Part shown: piece after piece, positions 26,616-34,992 of the stretch
Numbering within the stretch: position 1 is the first letter of the stretch
How the letters are laid out: each line of letters opens with the position of its first letter
Assembly: GCF_014837165.1 (NCBI RefSeq)
Contig: NZ_JACSPM010000001.1
Location: forward strand, 950,304 to 1,014,303
Origin: Microbacterium gallinarum
Lineage (GTDB): Bacteria; Actinomycetota; Actinomycetes; Actinomycetales; Microbacteriaceae
Length of the DNA stretch: 64,000 nucleotides
Direction of reading: 5' to 3'
Program-made: the position numbers and the translations under genes
Notes under the pieces: generated by a model
What the model was told of the DNA's origin: nothing
Seen by the model: the letters and a program-made list of their open reading frames with translations, nothing else
The model's database searches: none

Positions 26616-27574
26616 GACACCGCCTCCTGAGCCCGGCGGCGGCGGCGCACGAGGGAGACCGCGACGACCGCGGCGCCGGGCGCGAGGGCGATCATGGCGA
26701 GCACGCCGTACGCGGTTGCGGCCGTCAGCCCGGCAGCGGCCCCGAGTCCCACGGCGCCGAACGCCCACGCCGCCGCGCCCTCCCTCGGCCCCCATCCGCC
26801 GATGCTCAGCGGGATGGACGACGCGAGCACGGCCACCACGGCCGCGGCGCCGATGCGTTCGGCGGGCGCCTCGATGCCCACGGCGGCGCAGGCGACGAGG
26901 AAGGTCGCGACATGCGCGACCACGACGACGGTCGACGCTGCCACGACGCCGAGGACGGCGCCGGGCGTCGCGAAGGCTCCGCGCAGGATCGCCCATTCGC
27001 GCCTCAGCGCGGACCGTGCGCGGCGATTCGCCGCGGCGATCGCGAGCGCCACGACCGCGAGCACCACCGAGACCAGCAGCACGGTCATGGCCGGACTGTA
27101 GGCCGAGAACCCGATCGCCGCCAGCACCCCGACGGCCAGCACGAGCTGCACCGCCTGCCCCGCCGTCCGTTCCGCGGCGACTGCACGCGCCGCCTGGGCC
27201 ACCTGATCGACGCTGCGCCCGTGCACCACGGCTCGGTGCACGTCGCCCACGACCCCGCCCGGCAGCACAGTGTTGAGGAACTGCGAACGGTAGTAGGCGC
27301 CGATCGACTCGACCCACCCCAGCCTCAGTCCCATGCGGCCGGCCAGGATGCGCCACCGCCACGCGGCGGCCGCGGTCGCGGCTGCCGCGAGCACGACGGC
27401 CGCTCCGATCGCGGCGGGCGACACCGCCGTGAGACCCCGGACGAACGGCTCCGCCCCGACTGCGGCGACGATCGCCGCCAGGATCGCGACGCCGATCGCG
27501 GCACGGATCCACGGTCCCCACCGCGCCGCTCGGGCTGCAGTGGAGCTCGTCTCCGGGTGGGTGACCACGGTCAT
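26612..27574 (-). CDS. UPF0104 / lysylphosphatidylglycerol synthase transmembrane-region protein
   Basis: A 320-residue protein of about eight membrane helices, similar to the flippase-like transmembrane half of MprF. Typical elements are YYRSQFLNTVLPGGVVGDVHRA and SIPLSIGGWGPREGAAAWA. It lacks the cytosolic aminoacyl transferase domain, so aminoacylation is not expected. Lipid or glycolipid flipping is the inference. ATG at 27574 overlaps the methyltransferase stop (ATGA); GTG at 27580 is an alternative. Confidence 0.87.
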   Translation of the reverse strand: MTVVTHPETSSTAARAARWGPWIRAAIGVAILAAIVAAVGAEPFVRGLTAVSPAAIGAAVVLAAAATAAAAWRWRILAGRMGLRLGWVESIGAYYRSQFLNTVLPGGVVGDVHRAVVHGRSVDQVAQAARAVAAERTAGQAVQLVLAVGVLAAIGFSAYSPAMTVLLVSVVLAVVALAIAAANRRARSALRREWAILRGAFATPGAVLGVVAASTVVVVAHVATFLVACAAVGIEAPAERIGAAAVVAVLASSIPLSIGGWGPREGAAAWAFGAVGLGAAAGLTAATAYGVLAMIALAPGAAVVAVSLVRRRRRAQEAVS

Positions 27575-28380
27575 GGCCACGCCAGCAGATCCTCGTGGTG
27601 CACGACGACGCGCAGTCGTCCGGCGGCGAGCTGGGCGGAGCGGCTCCGGCTGTACTCGTCGGCCCACTCTTGCAGTGCGGGGCGCTCCGCGACGGCGGCG
27701 GCGAGCCAGCCGTCCAGCCATTCCGCGACGAGCGCACCGTCCGCGCTGGACAGCGTCCACGGCGAGTCGGCGACCCTCACCGACCAGCCGCGCGACCGGA
27801 ACAGGTCGGCCGTGACGAGGACGGCATCCGGTCCGAGCAGGCGTCGCCCCTCCACCACACGGCGCTGATGGTCGTTGAACGCCGCCTCGAACACGCGGTC
27901 GCCGGGGTCGAGCGGGTCGAGCTCCACCCGCCCGTTCACCGAGAGGCCGAACAGCGCCGGCGTGCCGACGGCGACGCACGCGTCGACGATGGCCTCGACC
28001 TCATCCGCGGCGAGCACGTCCAGCAGGGCGGATGCCGTCACGAGCGACGCGCCCTCGACGTCGGCCGCGCGCAGGTGCTCGAGTTCGCCCACGCGGGTGC
28101 GCATCGTGATCGGCCCGCCGTCGGCGTCGTGGGCGTCCGCCCGTGCGGCGTGCTCGAGGAGCGCGGGGTTCCAGTCGTGCAGCACCCACGTCTGCGGCCC
28201 CGGAAGGAGCGGTGCGAGCCAGCGCACCATCGACCCCGTGCCGCTGCCGAGGTCGTGCACGGTGAACGGGGGGCGCAGCATCCGAGCCGCCCTCGTCGCC
28301 AGCGCGCGGGAACGCGACGCCGCGTCGGCTCGCTCTCGCAGCGTCAGCCAGTCGGCGGACACCGGGATGACGACGCTCAC
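27571..28380 (-). CDS. SAM-dependent methyltransferase
   Basis: A 269-residue class I methyltransferase with motif I VHDLGSGTGSMVRWLAPLL, VLHDWNPALLEHA (motif II) and LVTASALLDVLAADEVEAI (post-motif region). The substrate is unknown; position within the operon suggests methylation of the glycoside or pterin-like product. GTG at 28380 overlaps the glycosyltransferase stop by 4 bp. Confidence 0.87.
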   Translation of the reverse strand: MSVVIPVSADWLTLRERADAASRSRALATRAARMLRPPFTVHDLGSGTGSMVRWLAPLLPGPQTWVLHDWNPALLEHAARADAHDADGGPITMRTRVGELEHLRAADVEGASLVTASALLDVLAADEVEAIVDACVAVGTPALFGLSVNGRVELDPLDPGDRVFEAAFNDHQRRVVEGRRLLGPDAVLVTADLFRSRGWSVRVADSPWTLSSADGALVAEWLDGWLAAAVAERPALQEWADEYSRSRSAQLAAGRLRVVVHHEDLLAWP

Positions 28381-29408
28381 GTCAGCCCCGCCAGCGTCTG
28401 GCCGATCGTGCGCGCGGTCTCGCGCCACGACGGGCGGTCGGGGGCGGAGCGCCGCGCCGCGGCCGACAGGCGCGCGCGCAGCCCCGGATCCTCGATCCAG
28501 CGCCGAAGCGCGAAGCCGAGCGCCGTCGGATCGCCGGGTGGCACCAGGATCGCCGCATCCTCGGGCCGCGCGGCCTCCGGAAGACCTCCGACGCGGGAGG
28601 CGATGACCGGGATGCCGCGCCGCAGCGCGTCGCCGACGGCGATGCCGTAGCTCTCGGTGCGCGAGGGGGCGATCAGCACATCCGCGCGTGCGTACGCGGC
28701 GTCGAGGTCCTCGGGGCGCAGGACGCCCGTCCAGGTGATCCGCTCCGACAGGCCCGCGCGCGCGGCATCCGTCTCCAGCTTCGCCGCGAAGCTCCGGTCG
28801 GCGCTGACCGAACCCGCGATCGTGCACGACCACGTCGGATCGGCGGCGAGCCCGGCGAGCGCCTCGATCAGCGTGTCCTGCCCCTTGTGAGGAGCGACCA
28901 CACCGACGCAGAGCAGCGAGCCGCCGGCCGAGGTGCCCGCCGTCGGCGTCGCCGCATCGGCACCGGGAGTCGCCACCACGATGCGATCGGCCGGGCTGAG
29001 ACACCGCCCGACGAGCTCGTCGCGCGCCCACTCACTCGTCGCGATCACGCGATGCGCGTGCGACAGGGACGCGCGCTCCCCCTCGACCATGCGGGGGTCG
29101 GCGTCCTCGAACGCGTCGGCCACCATGTGCACGAGCACCGCGACCCGCAGCCGACGGGCGGCGGACTCCACCGCAGCCGGGGCGCTGATCGCGACGAGCC
29201 CGTCCAGCAGCACGAGAGCATCGTCCGGCACGCCGTCGAATGGGTCGCCGGGCGCGTCGGGCTCGACCCTCACCAGGCGCACGACCCATCCCAGCCGCCG
29301 CAACTCCACCTCGACGCGCCGGTCGAAGACGTTGCCGCCGCTCACCCGCTCCGGATCGTCGACCCCGTCGGGGACGACGAACCACACGACAGGCGGGACT
29401 GCGGTCAC
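28377..29408 (-). CDS. GT4-family glycosyltransferase
   Basis: A 343-residue GT-B enzyme. The C-terminal nucleotide-sugar domain has [42 protein letters not shown] (the E-x7-E pattern) and [12 protein letters not shown]. The N-terminal acceptor domain begins [24 protein letters not shown]. Cytosolic, perhaps membrane-associated. GTG at 29408 overlaps the PTPS homologue stop (GTGA). An upstream Arg/Gly-rich in-frame extension to 29537 was rejected. Confidence 0.9.
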   Translation of the reverse strand: MTAVPPVVWFVVPDGVDDPERVSGGNVFDRRVEVELRRLGWVVRLVRVEPDAPGDPFDGVPDDALVLLDGLVAISAPAAVESAARRLRVAVLVHMVADAFEDADPRMVEGERASLSHAHRVIATSEWARDELVGRCLSPADRIVVATPGADAATPTAGTSAGGSLLCVGVVAPHKGQDTLIEALAGLAADPTWSCTIAGSVSADRSFAAKLETDAARAGLSERITWTGVLRPEDLDAAYARADVLIAPSRTESYGIAVGDALRRGIPVIASRVGGLPEAARPEDAAILVPPGDPTALGFALRRWIEDPGLRARLSAAARRSAPDRPSWRETARTIGQTLAGLT

Positions 29409-29800
29409 AGCGTCACCTCGTACGTCGCCCAGGCGACGTGCGACTCGCGCAGCGTGACCTCGATCGCAGAGACCGTTCCTCCGCCCAGCTCGCCAGCCCG
29501 GACGGCCGCCACGAGCCGATCGGCCACGACCTTGCACAGACGCTCGGTCGTGGTGTTGACCCCCGCGAACTCGGGCTCGTCGTCGAGATTGCGATACGAC
29601 AGCGTCGACAGGATGCCGCGCAGCGCGTCGGTCGCACGCCCGATGTCGACCACCAGGCCGTCCGCGTCGAGCTCGGCCGTGCGAAAGGCCGCGTCGACGA
29701 CATACGTGGCGCCATGCAGGCGCTGGGCCGGGCCGAACACCTCGCCCGCCAGACTGTGGGCGATCATCATGTGGTCACGGACGGTCAGCGAGTAGGTCAT
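29405..29800 (-). CDS. Divergent 6-pyruvoyltetrahydropterin synthase (PTPS/QueD) homologue
   Basis: A 131-residue protein with the T-fold PTPS layout: [52 protein letters not shown] and IEVTLRES. Key residues differ from canonical enzymes: the usual LHGH zinc pair is LHGA, the catalytic Cys just before it is Ala, and LDH is LDD. The first zinc His and the substrate-binding Glu residues remain. The reaction is therefore probably not standard. ATGA overlap with the dehydrogenase gene upstream. Confidence 0.8.
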   Translation of the reverse strand: MTYSLTVRDHMMIAHSLAGEVFGPAQRLHGATYVVDAAFRTAELDADGLVVDIGRATDALRGILSTLSYRNLDDEPEFAGVNTTTERLCKVVADRLVAAVRAGELGGGTVSAIEVTLRESHVAWATYEVTL

Positions 29801-30771
29801 GCGGAGTCCCTCCAGTCGATCGTGTGACAGAGCCCGGGCGACGAGCCGGCGGCGATCCGCGCCATGACGGCGGGAAGATCGCGCCACGACGACTCGCCGG
29901 TGAGCAGGTGGTCGAACCCCGGGTCCTGCAGCAGGCGCAGGGCGAGTTCCAGGCGGTCGGCGGTCGAACGCGTGCCGCGCCGGCGCGGCGAGACCATCCC
30001 GACCTGGCTGGAGCGGATCGTCAGCCGACGGGAATGGAAGTCGCCGCCGAGCTGCAGGGTGACCGAGCGATCACCGAACCAGCTCGCCTCGATGATCTGG
30101 CCCTCTGTCGCGGCGCTCTCGATCGCCAGCTGCAGGCCGTCACCCGAACCGCTCGTGTCGATCACGACGTCCTGGTCGACCGGAGCCGCGCCGGGGTGGG
30201 CGTAGGTCACGCCCAGCCGCCCGCACACATCCGCCTTCCCGCGATCGACGTCGACGACCGTGACCGTGAGACCCGGGATGCCGCATGCCACCCGCGCGAG
30301 CGCGCATCCGATCATGCCCGCGCCGACGATCATGAGCCGATCGCCGACCAGGGGCGCGGCATCCCACAAGATGTTCACCGCGGTCTCGACCGCACCCGCG
30401 AGCACCGCGCGACGCGGCGGGACACCGTCTGGCACGACCGCGATCGACCGCTCCGGCACGACGTAGGACGACTGGTGCGGGTAGAGGGCGAACACCGTCC
30501 GCCCCCGCAGATGCTCCGGACCCTGCTCGATCGTGCCGACGTTGAGATAGCCGTACTTGACCGGCCCGGGGAAGTCGCCCTGCTGGAACGGGGCACGCAT
30601 GCGCTCCCGCTCGGTCTCGGGCACTTCACCGCGGAACACCAGCGACTCCGTACCGCGACTGACGCCCGTGTACAGCGTGCGGACGCGCACTTCACCGGGC
30701 TGCGCGTCAGCCACCAGCTCCTCGCGCAGCGCCCCCGAGGCGGGCGCCTCCACCCAGAAAGCCGTCGCCAT
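29797..30771 (-). CDS. MDR-superfamily dehydrogenase lacking the catalytic zinc Cys
   Basis: A 324-residue medium-chain dehydrogenase/reductase. The N-terminal motif reads [18 protein letters not shown], where zinc alcohol dehydrogenases have Cys; [14 protein letters not shown] and [13 protein letters not shown] follow. The NAD(P) site is [17 protein letters not shown]. It resembles the zinc-less BchC-like group. The ATG at 30771 has GAGGG six bases upstream; GTG at 30777 is an alternative. First gene of the seven-gene operon. Confidence 0.83.
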   Translation of the reverse strand: MATAFWVEAPASGALREELVADAQPGEVRVRTLYTGVSRGTESLVFRGEVPETERERMRAPFQQGDFPGPVKYGYLNVGTIEQGPEHLRGRTVFALYPHQSSYVVPERSIAVVPDGVPPRRAVLAGAVETAVNILWDAAPLVGDRLMIVGAGMIGCALARVACGIPGLTVTVVDVDRGKADVCGRLGVTYAHPGAAPVDQDVVIDTSGSGDGLQLAIESAATEGQIIEASWFGDRSVTLQLGGDFHSRRLTIRSSQVGMVSPRRRGTRSTADRLELALRLLQDPGFDHLLTGESSWRDLPAVMARIAAGSSPGLCHTIDWRDSA

Positions 30772-30777
30772 CGTCAC

Positions 30778-30860
30778 CCTCGCGCCCGGGTCGATTGAAC
30801 CGAGGCACTCCCCCGATACGTGTAACCGGTGGTATCCATGACGGAGGAACGGAGCTCCCT
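30778..30860. promoter_or_regulatory. Divergent promoter region between the operon and the phosphatidyltransferase pair
   Basis: This 83-base gap must drive both directions. On the plus strand TTGAAC (30795-30800) is a plausible -35, but no convincing -10 follows at 17-18 bases; GATACGTGTAAC lies nearby. GGAG six bases before the ATG at 30861 is the ribosome site. The shared region suggests coordinated control of the two units. Confidence 0.4.
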
Positions 30861-31601
30861 ATGCCGAAGGTTCATCTCGCTCCGCTCTCGTCGATGGCGG
30901 CGGGGGTCCTCGGCCTGTTCGCCGTCACGCTCGTCTCCCCGCTCACGGCAGCCGGATGGACCGCCGGGCTCCTCTACCTTGTCGCCTCGAACGCTCTGCT
31001 CGCCAGGGGGTTGCAGACACGCGGGATGTCGGCCTTCGGATGGGGGAACTGGGCGACGGCGAGTCGCTCGACCCTGGTGGCCCTGGTGACCGCGCTCGTC
31101 GTGACGTCGTTCTCGGCGCCGGTCTCACTGCCTCTGCTCATCGTGGTGGCGAGCATCGCGCTGGTGCTGGATGCCGTGGACGGCTGGCTCGCGCGCCGCA
31201 CGCACAGCGAGACCGAGCTCGGGGCGCAGTTCGACATGGAGGTGGACGCCTTCCTCCTGCTGGTCCTCAGCGTGTACGTCTCGCAGCTGCTGGGCTGGTG
31301 GGTGCTCGCGATCGGGCTGCTGAGGTACGCCTTCGTCGTCGCAGGCTGGCTGCTGCCCTGGATGCGGACGACTCTGCCGCCGCGCTACTGGCGCAAGGTC
31401 GTCACGGCGTACGCGGGCGTGGCACTGACGGTCGCGGCATCCGATCTCCTCCCGTTCTGGGCAGGAACCGCACTGGTCGCCCTCGCGCTCGCGCTGCTGC
31501 TCGAGTCGTTCGGACGCGACGTGCTGTGGCTGGTCGCTCGGCGGCCGGCCGCCACCACCCGCGCAGAGGCGGGTCATCGAAGGAATGGAGTGGACGCATG
31601 A
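30861..31601 (+). CDS. CDP-alcohol phosphatidyltransferase family membrane enzyme
   Basis: A 246-residue protein with about six membrane helices. The family signature D-G-x2-A-R-x8-G-x3-D-x3-D is present: DAVDGWLARRTHSETELGAQ followed by FDMEVDA. These enzymes transfer a phosphoalcohol between CMP and an alcohol to make phospholipids or related conjugates. GGAG precedes the ATG. Divergent from the operon and translationally coupled (ATGA) to the next gene; the acceptor is unknown. Confidence 0.87.
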   Translation: MPKVHLAPLSSMAAGVLGLFAVTLVSPLTAAGWTAGLLYLVASNALLARGLQTRGMSAFGWGNWATASRSTLVALVTALVVTSFSAPVSLPLLIVVASIALVLDAVDGWLARRTHSETELGAQFDMEVDAFLLLVLSVYVSQLLGWWVLAIGLLRYAFVVAGWLLPWMRTTLPPRYWRKVVTAYAGVALTVAASDLLPFWAGTALVALALALLLESFGRDVLWLVARRPAATTRAEAGHRRNGVDA

Positions 31602-31990
31602 ACGAAGGCACCCGACGGGGCCTGTGGGCTCTCCGCATCTTGAGCGCGGTCTTCCTCCTCGCCGCCGGAGGAATCCATCTGTACCTCGTCTTCAACGGCG
31701 TCGGCGGCATCCTCGGCGTGATGTTCGTGCTCAACGCGATCGCCGCGCTCGTGCTCGCGATCGCCATGGTCGCACTGCGCGGGCGGCTTCTTCAGCTCGC
31801 GACGGTGCTCAGCCTGCTGTTCATGATCGCGACGCTCGGCGCGCTGCTTCTGGCGCTGACGGTCGGGCTGTTCGGCATCACCGAGACGTGGGACTTCATG
31901 CTGGTGCCGGAGACCGTGATCGTCGAGTCGATCGGGATCGTGGTGCTCGCGGCGACGACGGTCGCCGTGTTCCGCAAGCCGCGGGAGTGA
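31598..31990 (+). CDS. Four-helix membrane protein of unknown function
   Basis: A 130-residue protein with four membrane helices (about residues 8-27, 33-56, 62-86, 100-122). It overlaps the phosphatidyltransferase gene by 4 bp (ATGA), so the two are co-translated. No family recognised. Its pairing with the phosphatidyltransferase suggests an accessory or export role. Confidence 0.75.
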   Translation: MNEGTRRGLWALRILSAVFLLAAGGIHLYLVFNGVGGILGVMFVLNAIAALVLAIAMVALRGRLLQLATVLSLLFMIATLGALLLALTVGLFGITETWDFMLVPETVIVESIGIVVLAATTVAVFRKPRE

Positions 31991-32051
31991 CGGGCGGTGG
32001 TCGGCGCGAGCCGACCGCCCGACCCGGCGACGGATAGGGCATGCTCGGGGT

Positions 32052-32258
32052 GTGGCGGGCGCTCCCTCTGGTTTCGAGTTCACCGTCCGTGGCGACGTCG
32101 TCGAGATCCGTCACCACGGACGACCCGCGACGACCCTGCGGAACGCCGCGGCAGCCAAGTTCCTCGTCGACGTCCAGCGCGGCGACCCGCAGCACGTGAT
32201 GGCGCGGGTGACGGGCAACTACAAGCGCGGGAACGAGCGGACGGCACATCGCCCCTGA
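32052..32258 (+). CDS. Small conserved-looking protein of unknown function
   Basis: A 68-residue basic protein (FEFTVRGDVVEIRHHGRPAT, then AAAAKFLVDVQRGDPQHVM and a tail RVTGNYKRGNER). The regular strand-helix character and the tail look like a genuine small actinobacterial family, but I can assign no function. GTG start at 32052; a CATGCT hexamer ends six bases upstream. The stop lies ten bases before the end of the convergent arr gene. Confidence 0.6.
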   Translation: MAGAPSGFEFTVRGDVVEIRHHGRPATTLRNAAAAKFLVDVQRGDPQHVMARVTGNYKRGNERTAHRP

Positions 32259-32267
32259 CGCGCGGCG

Positions 32268-32678
32268 TCAGTTGATGATCTCGCCCCGCTCGTCGGCGCG
32301 CAGGACGGCGAGGCGTTCGTGCCACTGCTGGAGGGCTTCGGGCGTCAGCCGCGTCCAGGCGTCGGTCTCGCCGGTCACCCGGAGCGGCGCGCTGCTCCGG
32401 TAGGACCGGGTCGGGTTGCCGGGGAACTTCTTGTCGGTGACGTTCGGGTCGTTCTCGAACTCGCCGATCGGCTCGACGATGTACACGCGAGGGGCCGCGT
32501 CGCCGGGCGCGAGCTCCGCCGCCAGCCCGGCGCCGTCCGGCAGAGCCGTGAAATAGATGTGGTTCATCACCACTTCCGGCCGATAGTTCGAGCGGAAGCC
32601 CGGGGTCAGCAGATCGCCGACGTGCAGGTCAGCCTTCGTCCCGTGGAAGAACGGGCCTTCGTCGAGCGGTTCGGTCAT
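32268..32678 (-). CDS. arr: NAD+-rifampin ADP-ribosyltransferase (Arr)
   Basis: A 136-residue Arr. It inactivates rifamycins by ADP-ribosylating the ansa-bridge C23 hydroxyl, using NAD+. Hallmarks: FFHGTKADLHVGDLLTPGF, NHIYFTALPDGAGLAAELA, YIVEPIGEFENDPNVTDKKF and PGNPTRSYRS. Length is normal for the family. Chromosomal copies are known in mycobacteria and relatives, and nothing mobile flanks this one. CAGGCT ends six bases before the ATG. Confidence 0.95.
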   Translation of the reverse strand: MTEPLDEGPFFHGTKADLHVGDLLTPGFRSNYRPEVVMNHIYFTALPDGAGLAAELAPGDAAPRVYIVEPIGEFENDPNVTDKKFPGNPTRSYRSSAPLRVTGETDAWTRLTPEALQQWHERLAVLRADERGEIIN

Positions 32679-32778
32679 CGAGCCAGCCTGCGGGACGCGG
32701 GCGAAGGGTTCAAGGGGGCCTCCCGGAACGTCCGTGCCTCGGAGTACCGTGGGGCCGCACGAGGTGGGAGGAGTTCTC

Positions 32779-33447
32779 ATGGATGAGGCGAGCGCACGAC
32801 CGGAGTCGATCTCCGCCGCCGAGTTCCACCGGGCGCCAGGCGTCACCGACTGGCGCGTCACCGGGTCCGGTCCGCAGGCCGTCTTCACCGCCACCTCGCT
32901 GGCGCATTCGGCGCGCTTCGTCGCCCCGATCGTCGCCGCGGCAGAACGATTCGGCGTGCTGCCCGACATCGACGTGCGTCCCGAAGGCGTGGTGGTGCGC
33001 GTCGCGTTCGGCGACGAGGGCATTCCCGCAGCAGCGACCGGTTTCGCGGCCGCGGTGTCCGAGGCCGCCGCCGATCTCTCGCTGACGGCCGACCCGTCGC
33101 GCGTGCAGTCGGTCGGCATCTACGTCGCACAGCACTCGCAGGTCGACGCGCGCCGGTTCTTCACCGCCGCGCTGGGCTATGAAGAGCTCGGTGACACGGA
33201 TGCCGTCGACCCGTTGCGCCGCGGACCGCAGCTCGCGTTCAACCCGATCACCGGCGACACACCCAGCCGCGGGCGGACGCACTTCGACGTGTTCGTACCG
33301 GCCGACCAGGCGCAAGCCAGAGTGGACGCCGCCCTCGCAGCCGGGGGACGGCTGGCCGACGACTCGCACGCACCCGCGTGGTGGTCGCTCGCGTCGCCCG
33401 ACAACCACGGCGTCGACATCGCCGCCTGGACCGACACGTACGACTGA
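32779..33447 (+). CDS. VOC-family protein with a degenerate pterin-4a-carbinolamine dehydratase-like domain
   Basis: A 222-residue fusion. Residues about 8-100 look like a PCD/DCoH domain (ISAAEFHRAPGVTDWRVTG, FVAPIVAAAERFGVLPDIDV, GFAAAVSEAA), but the catalytic HH before PD is VL, so dehydratase activity is doubtful. Residues about 112-222 form a glyoxalase/VOC domain (SVGIYVAQHSQVDARRFFTAALGY, NHGVDIAAW). GGGAGGAG seven bases before the ATG fixes the start. Confidence 0.8.
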   Translation: MDEASARPESISAAEFHRAPGVTDWRVTGSGPQAVFTATSLAHSARFVAPIVAAAERFGVLPDIDVRPEGVVVRVAFGDEGIPAAATGFAAAVSEAAADLSLTADPSRVQSVGIYVAQHSQVDARRFFTAALGYEELGDTDAVDPLRRGPQLAFNPITGDTPSRGRTHFDVFVPADQAQARVDAALAAGGRLADDSHAPAWWSLASPDNHGVDIAAWTDTYD

Positions 33448-33506
33448 TCCTGATCGGTCGCCCTCGCCGGCAGACGCCGGTACGGTGGGGCATTCGAGGA
33501 GTGGTC

Positions 33507-34259
33507 GTGGCCTGGAGCACGCGAGAGCTCGCCAAACTGGCGGGGACGACGGTGAACACCATCCGGCACTATCACCGGCTGGGACTGCTCGAGGTGCCCG
33601 AGCGCGAGGACAACGGCTACAAGCAGTACGAGGTGCGCCACCTGGTGCGGCTGCTGCGCATCCGCCGGCTGACCGACCTCGGTGTGCCGCTGTCGCAGAT
33701 CGGCACCGTCTCGGCGGGCGAAGACGGCACGCCCGATGCGCTCCGCGAGATCGACGCGGACCTCGCGGCGACCATCGAACGACTCCAGCAGGCACGCGCC
33801 GACATCGCGGTCATCCTGCGCGACGGCGCGCCGGCCGATACGCCCGCCGGCTTCGAGGCGGTGGCCTCGCGACTGTCCGAGGCCGACAGCTCGATCATCC
33901 ACATCTACAGGAAGCTGTACGACGACGACGCACTCGCCGATCTGCGAGCGATGGTCGACGGCGATGACGACGTTCTCGGCGCGGAGATCGCTGCGCTCCC
34001 CGCGGACGCGGACGAAGCGAGCCGCGTGATGCTCGCCGAGCGGCTCGCGCCGATCATCGCGCAGATCATGACCGACTACCCCTGGATCGCGGATCCGGAG
34101 TCGCACCTGTCGAGGAGTCCGCTCGTCACCAAAGAGACCGTCATCGAGGCGATGGTGGAGCTGTACAACCCTGCGCAGCGCGACGTCATCGCCCGTGCCA
34201 GCATCCTCGCCCACGCGCAGCTTCGCGACGGTGCGGACGAGGGCGAAGACGACACCTGA
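33507..34259 (+). CDS. MerR-family transcriptional regulator
   Basis: A 250-residue regulator with an N-terminal MerR winged helix (STRELAKLAGTTVNTIRHYH, then LGLLEVPEREDNGYKQYEV), a coiled-coil dimer helix (about 75-110) and an all-helical 130-residue effector region of unknown ligand. The GTG at 33507 has GAGGA six bases upstream; GTG 33501 is an alternative. A MerR-style promoter lies 20 bases after its stop, before the next gene, which is its likely target. Confidence 0.88.
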   Translation: MAWSTRELAKLAGTTVNTIRHYHRLGLLEVPEREDNGYKQYEVRHLVRLLRIRRLTDLGVPLSQIGTVSAGEDGTPDALREIDADLAATIERLQQARADIAVILRDGAPADTPAGFEAVASRLSEADSSIIHIYRKLYDDDALADLRAMVDGDDDVLGAEIAALPADADEASRVMLAERLAPIIAQIMTDYPWIADPESHLSRSPLVTKETVIEAMVELYNPAQRDVIARASILAHAQLRDGADEGEDDT

Positions 34260-34279
34260 GCGCACATTTCTCACAGCGT

Positions 34280-34310
34280 TTGACCATGTTCTGAGAACAC
34301 GGCTTCTACT
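34280..34310 (+). promoter_or_regulatory. MerR-type promoter with 19-bp spacer and central palindrome
   Basis: TTGACC (34280-34285) and TCTACT (34305-34310) are separated by 19 bases, the over-long spacer characteristic of MerR-activated promoters. The spacer holds the perfect inverted repeat TGTTCT-G-AGAACA (34287-34299). It sits between the MerR gene and the membrane protein gene it would control. Confidence 0.65.
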
Positions 34311-34362
34311 GAGCATCCGTCGGGGACAGACCCCGGCATCCATCTCAGCAAGGAGTCGTTCC

Positions 34363-34920
34363 GTGAACCCCATCGAGGAGCTCGTCCTCAACTTCCAGAA
34401 CCTGGTGGCCCAGGTGCCCGAACTCGTCCAGCCTTTCATCGTCCTGCTCGCCGGCGCAGTCCCCTTCATCGAAGGCGAGGGTGCGGCCATCATCGGCGTC
34501 GTCGGCGGCATCCTCCCGATCGTCGCCGCGATCGCGGCTGCAGTCGGCAACTTCCTGAGCGTGCTGATCGTGGTGCTGCTCAGCTCACGCGCCCGTTCGG
34601 CCGTCCTCAGTCGCCAGAGCGCGCACGCCGTCGCCGCCGTGGGTGGCGGCGGGACCGTGGCCACCATGGCGGCCCCGCCTGCCAAGCCCGAGTCGAAGGG
34701 CCGCTTGCGCTTCAAGAGGTGGCTCGACCGCTTCGGCGTTCCCGGAGCCAGCATCCTCGGCCCGCTCGCCATCCCCACGCAGTTCACCGCCGCGATCCTC
34801 ATCGCCGGCGGCACGTCCCGGTCCTGGGTGCTGCTGTGGCAGGGCGTCGCGATCGCCCTGTGGACGACGGTCGGCACGATCTCGGTCTGGCTCGCACTCC
34901 AGCTCGTCGTCTCGATCTGA
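34363..34920 (+). CDS. Small integral membrane protein, possible efflux protein
   Basis: A 185-residue protein with four or five membrane helices: VPELVQPFIVLLAGAVPFIEGEG, ILPIVAAIAAAVGNFLSVLIV, IPTQFTAAILIAGG and WQGVAIALWTTVGTISVWLAL. The acidic FIEGEG and the LAIPTQF re-entrant-like segments resemble small multidrug-export/DedA-like proteins annotated in this group, but function is unproven. GTG at 34363 has AGGAG seven bases upstream. Probably activated by the upstream MerR regulator. Confidence 0.75.
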   Translation: MNPIEELVLNFQNLVAQVPELVQPFIVLLAGAVPFIEGEGAAIIGVVGGILPIVAAIAAAVGNFLSVLIVVLLSSRARSAVLSRQSAHAVAAVGGGGTVATMAAPPAKPESKGRLRFKRWLDRFGVPGASILGPLAIPTQFTAAILIAGGTSRSWVLLWQGVAIALWTTVGTISVWLALQLVVSI

Positions 34921-34992
34921 GTGCGAGGTCCTGGCGAGCGTCGCCGGGGGTCGGCAGACTGAGCCCACCGGCGCGAGAGAAGGGCGGATGAC

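Noticed and set aside
26612..27574. MprF lysyl-phosphatidylglycerol synthase.
   Set aside because: Only the flippase-like membrane region is present; the cytosolic aminoacyl transferase domain is absent.
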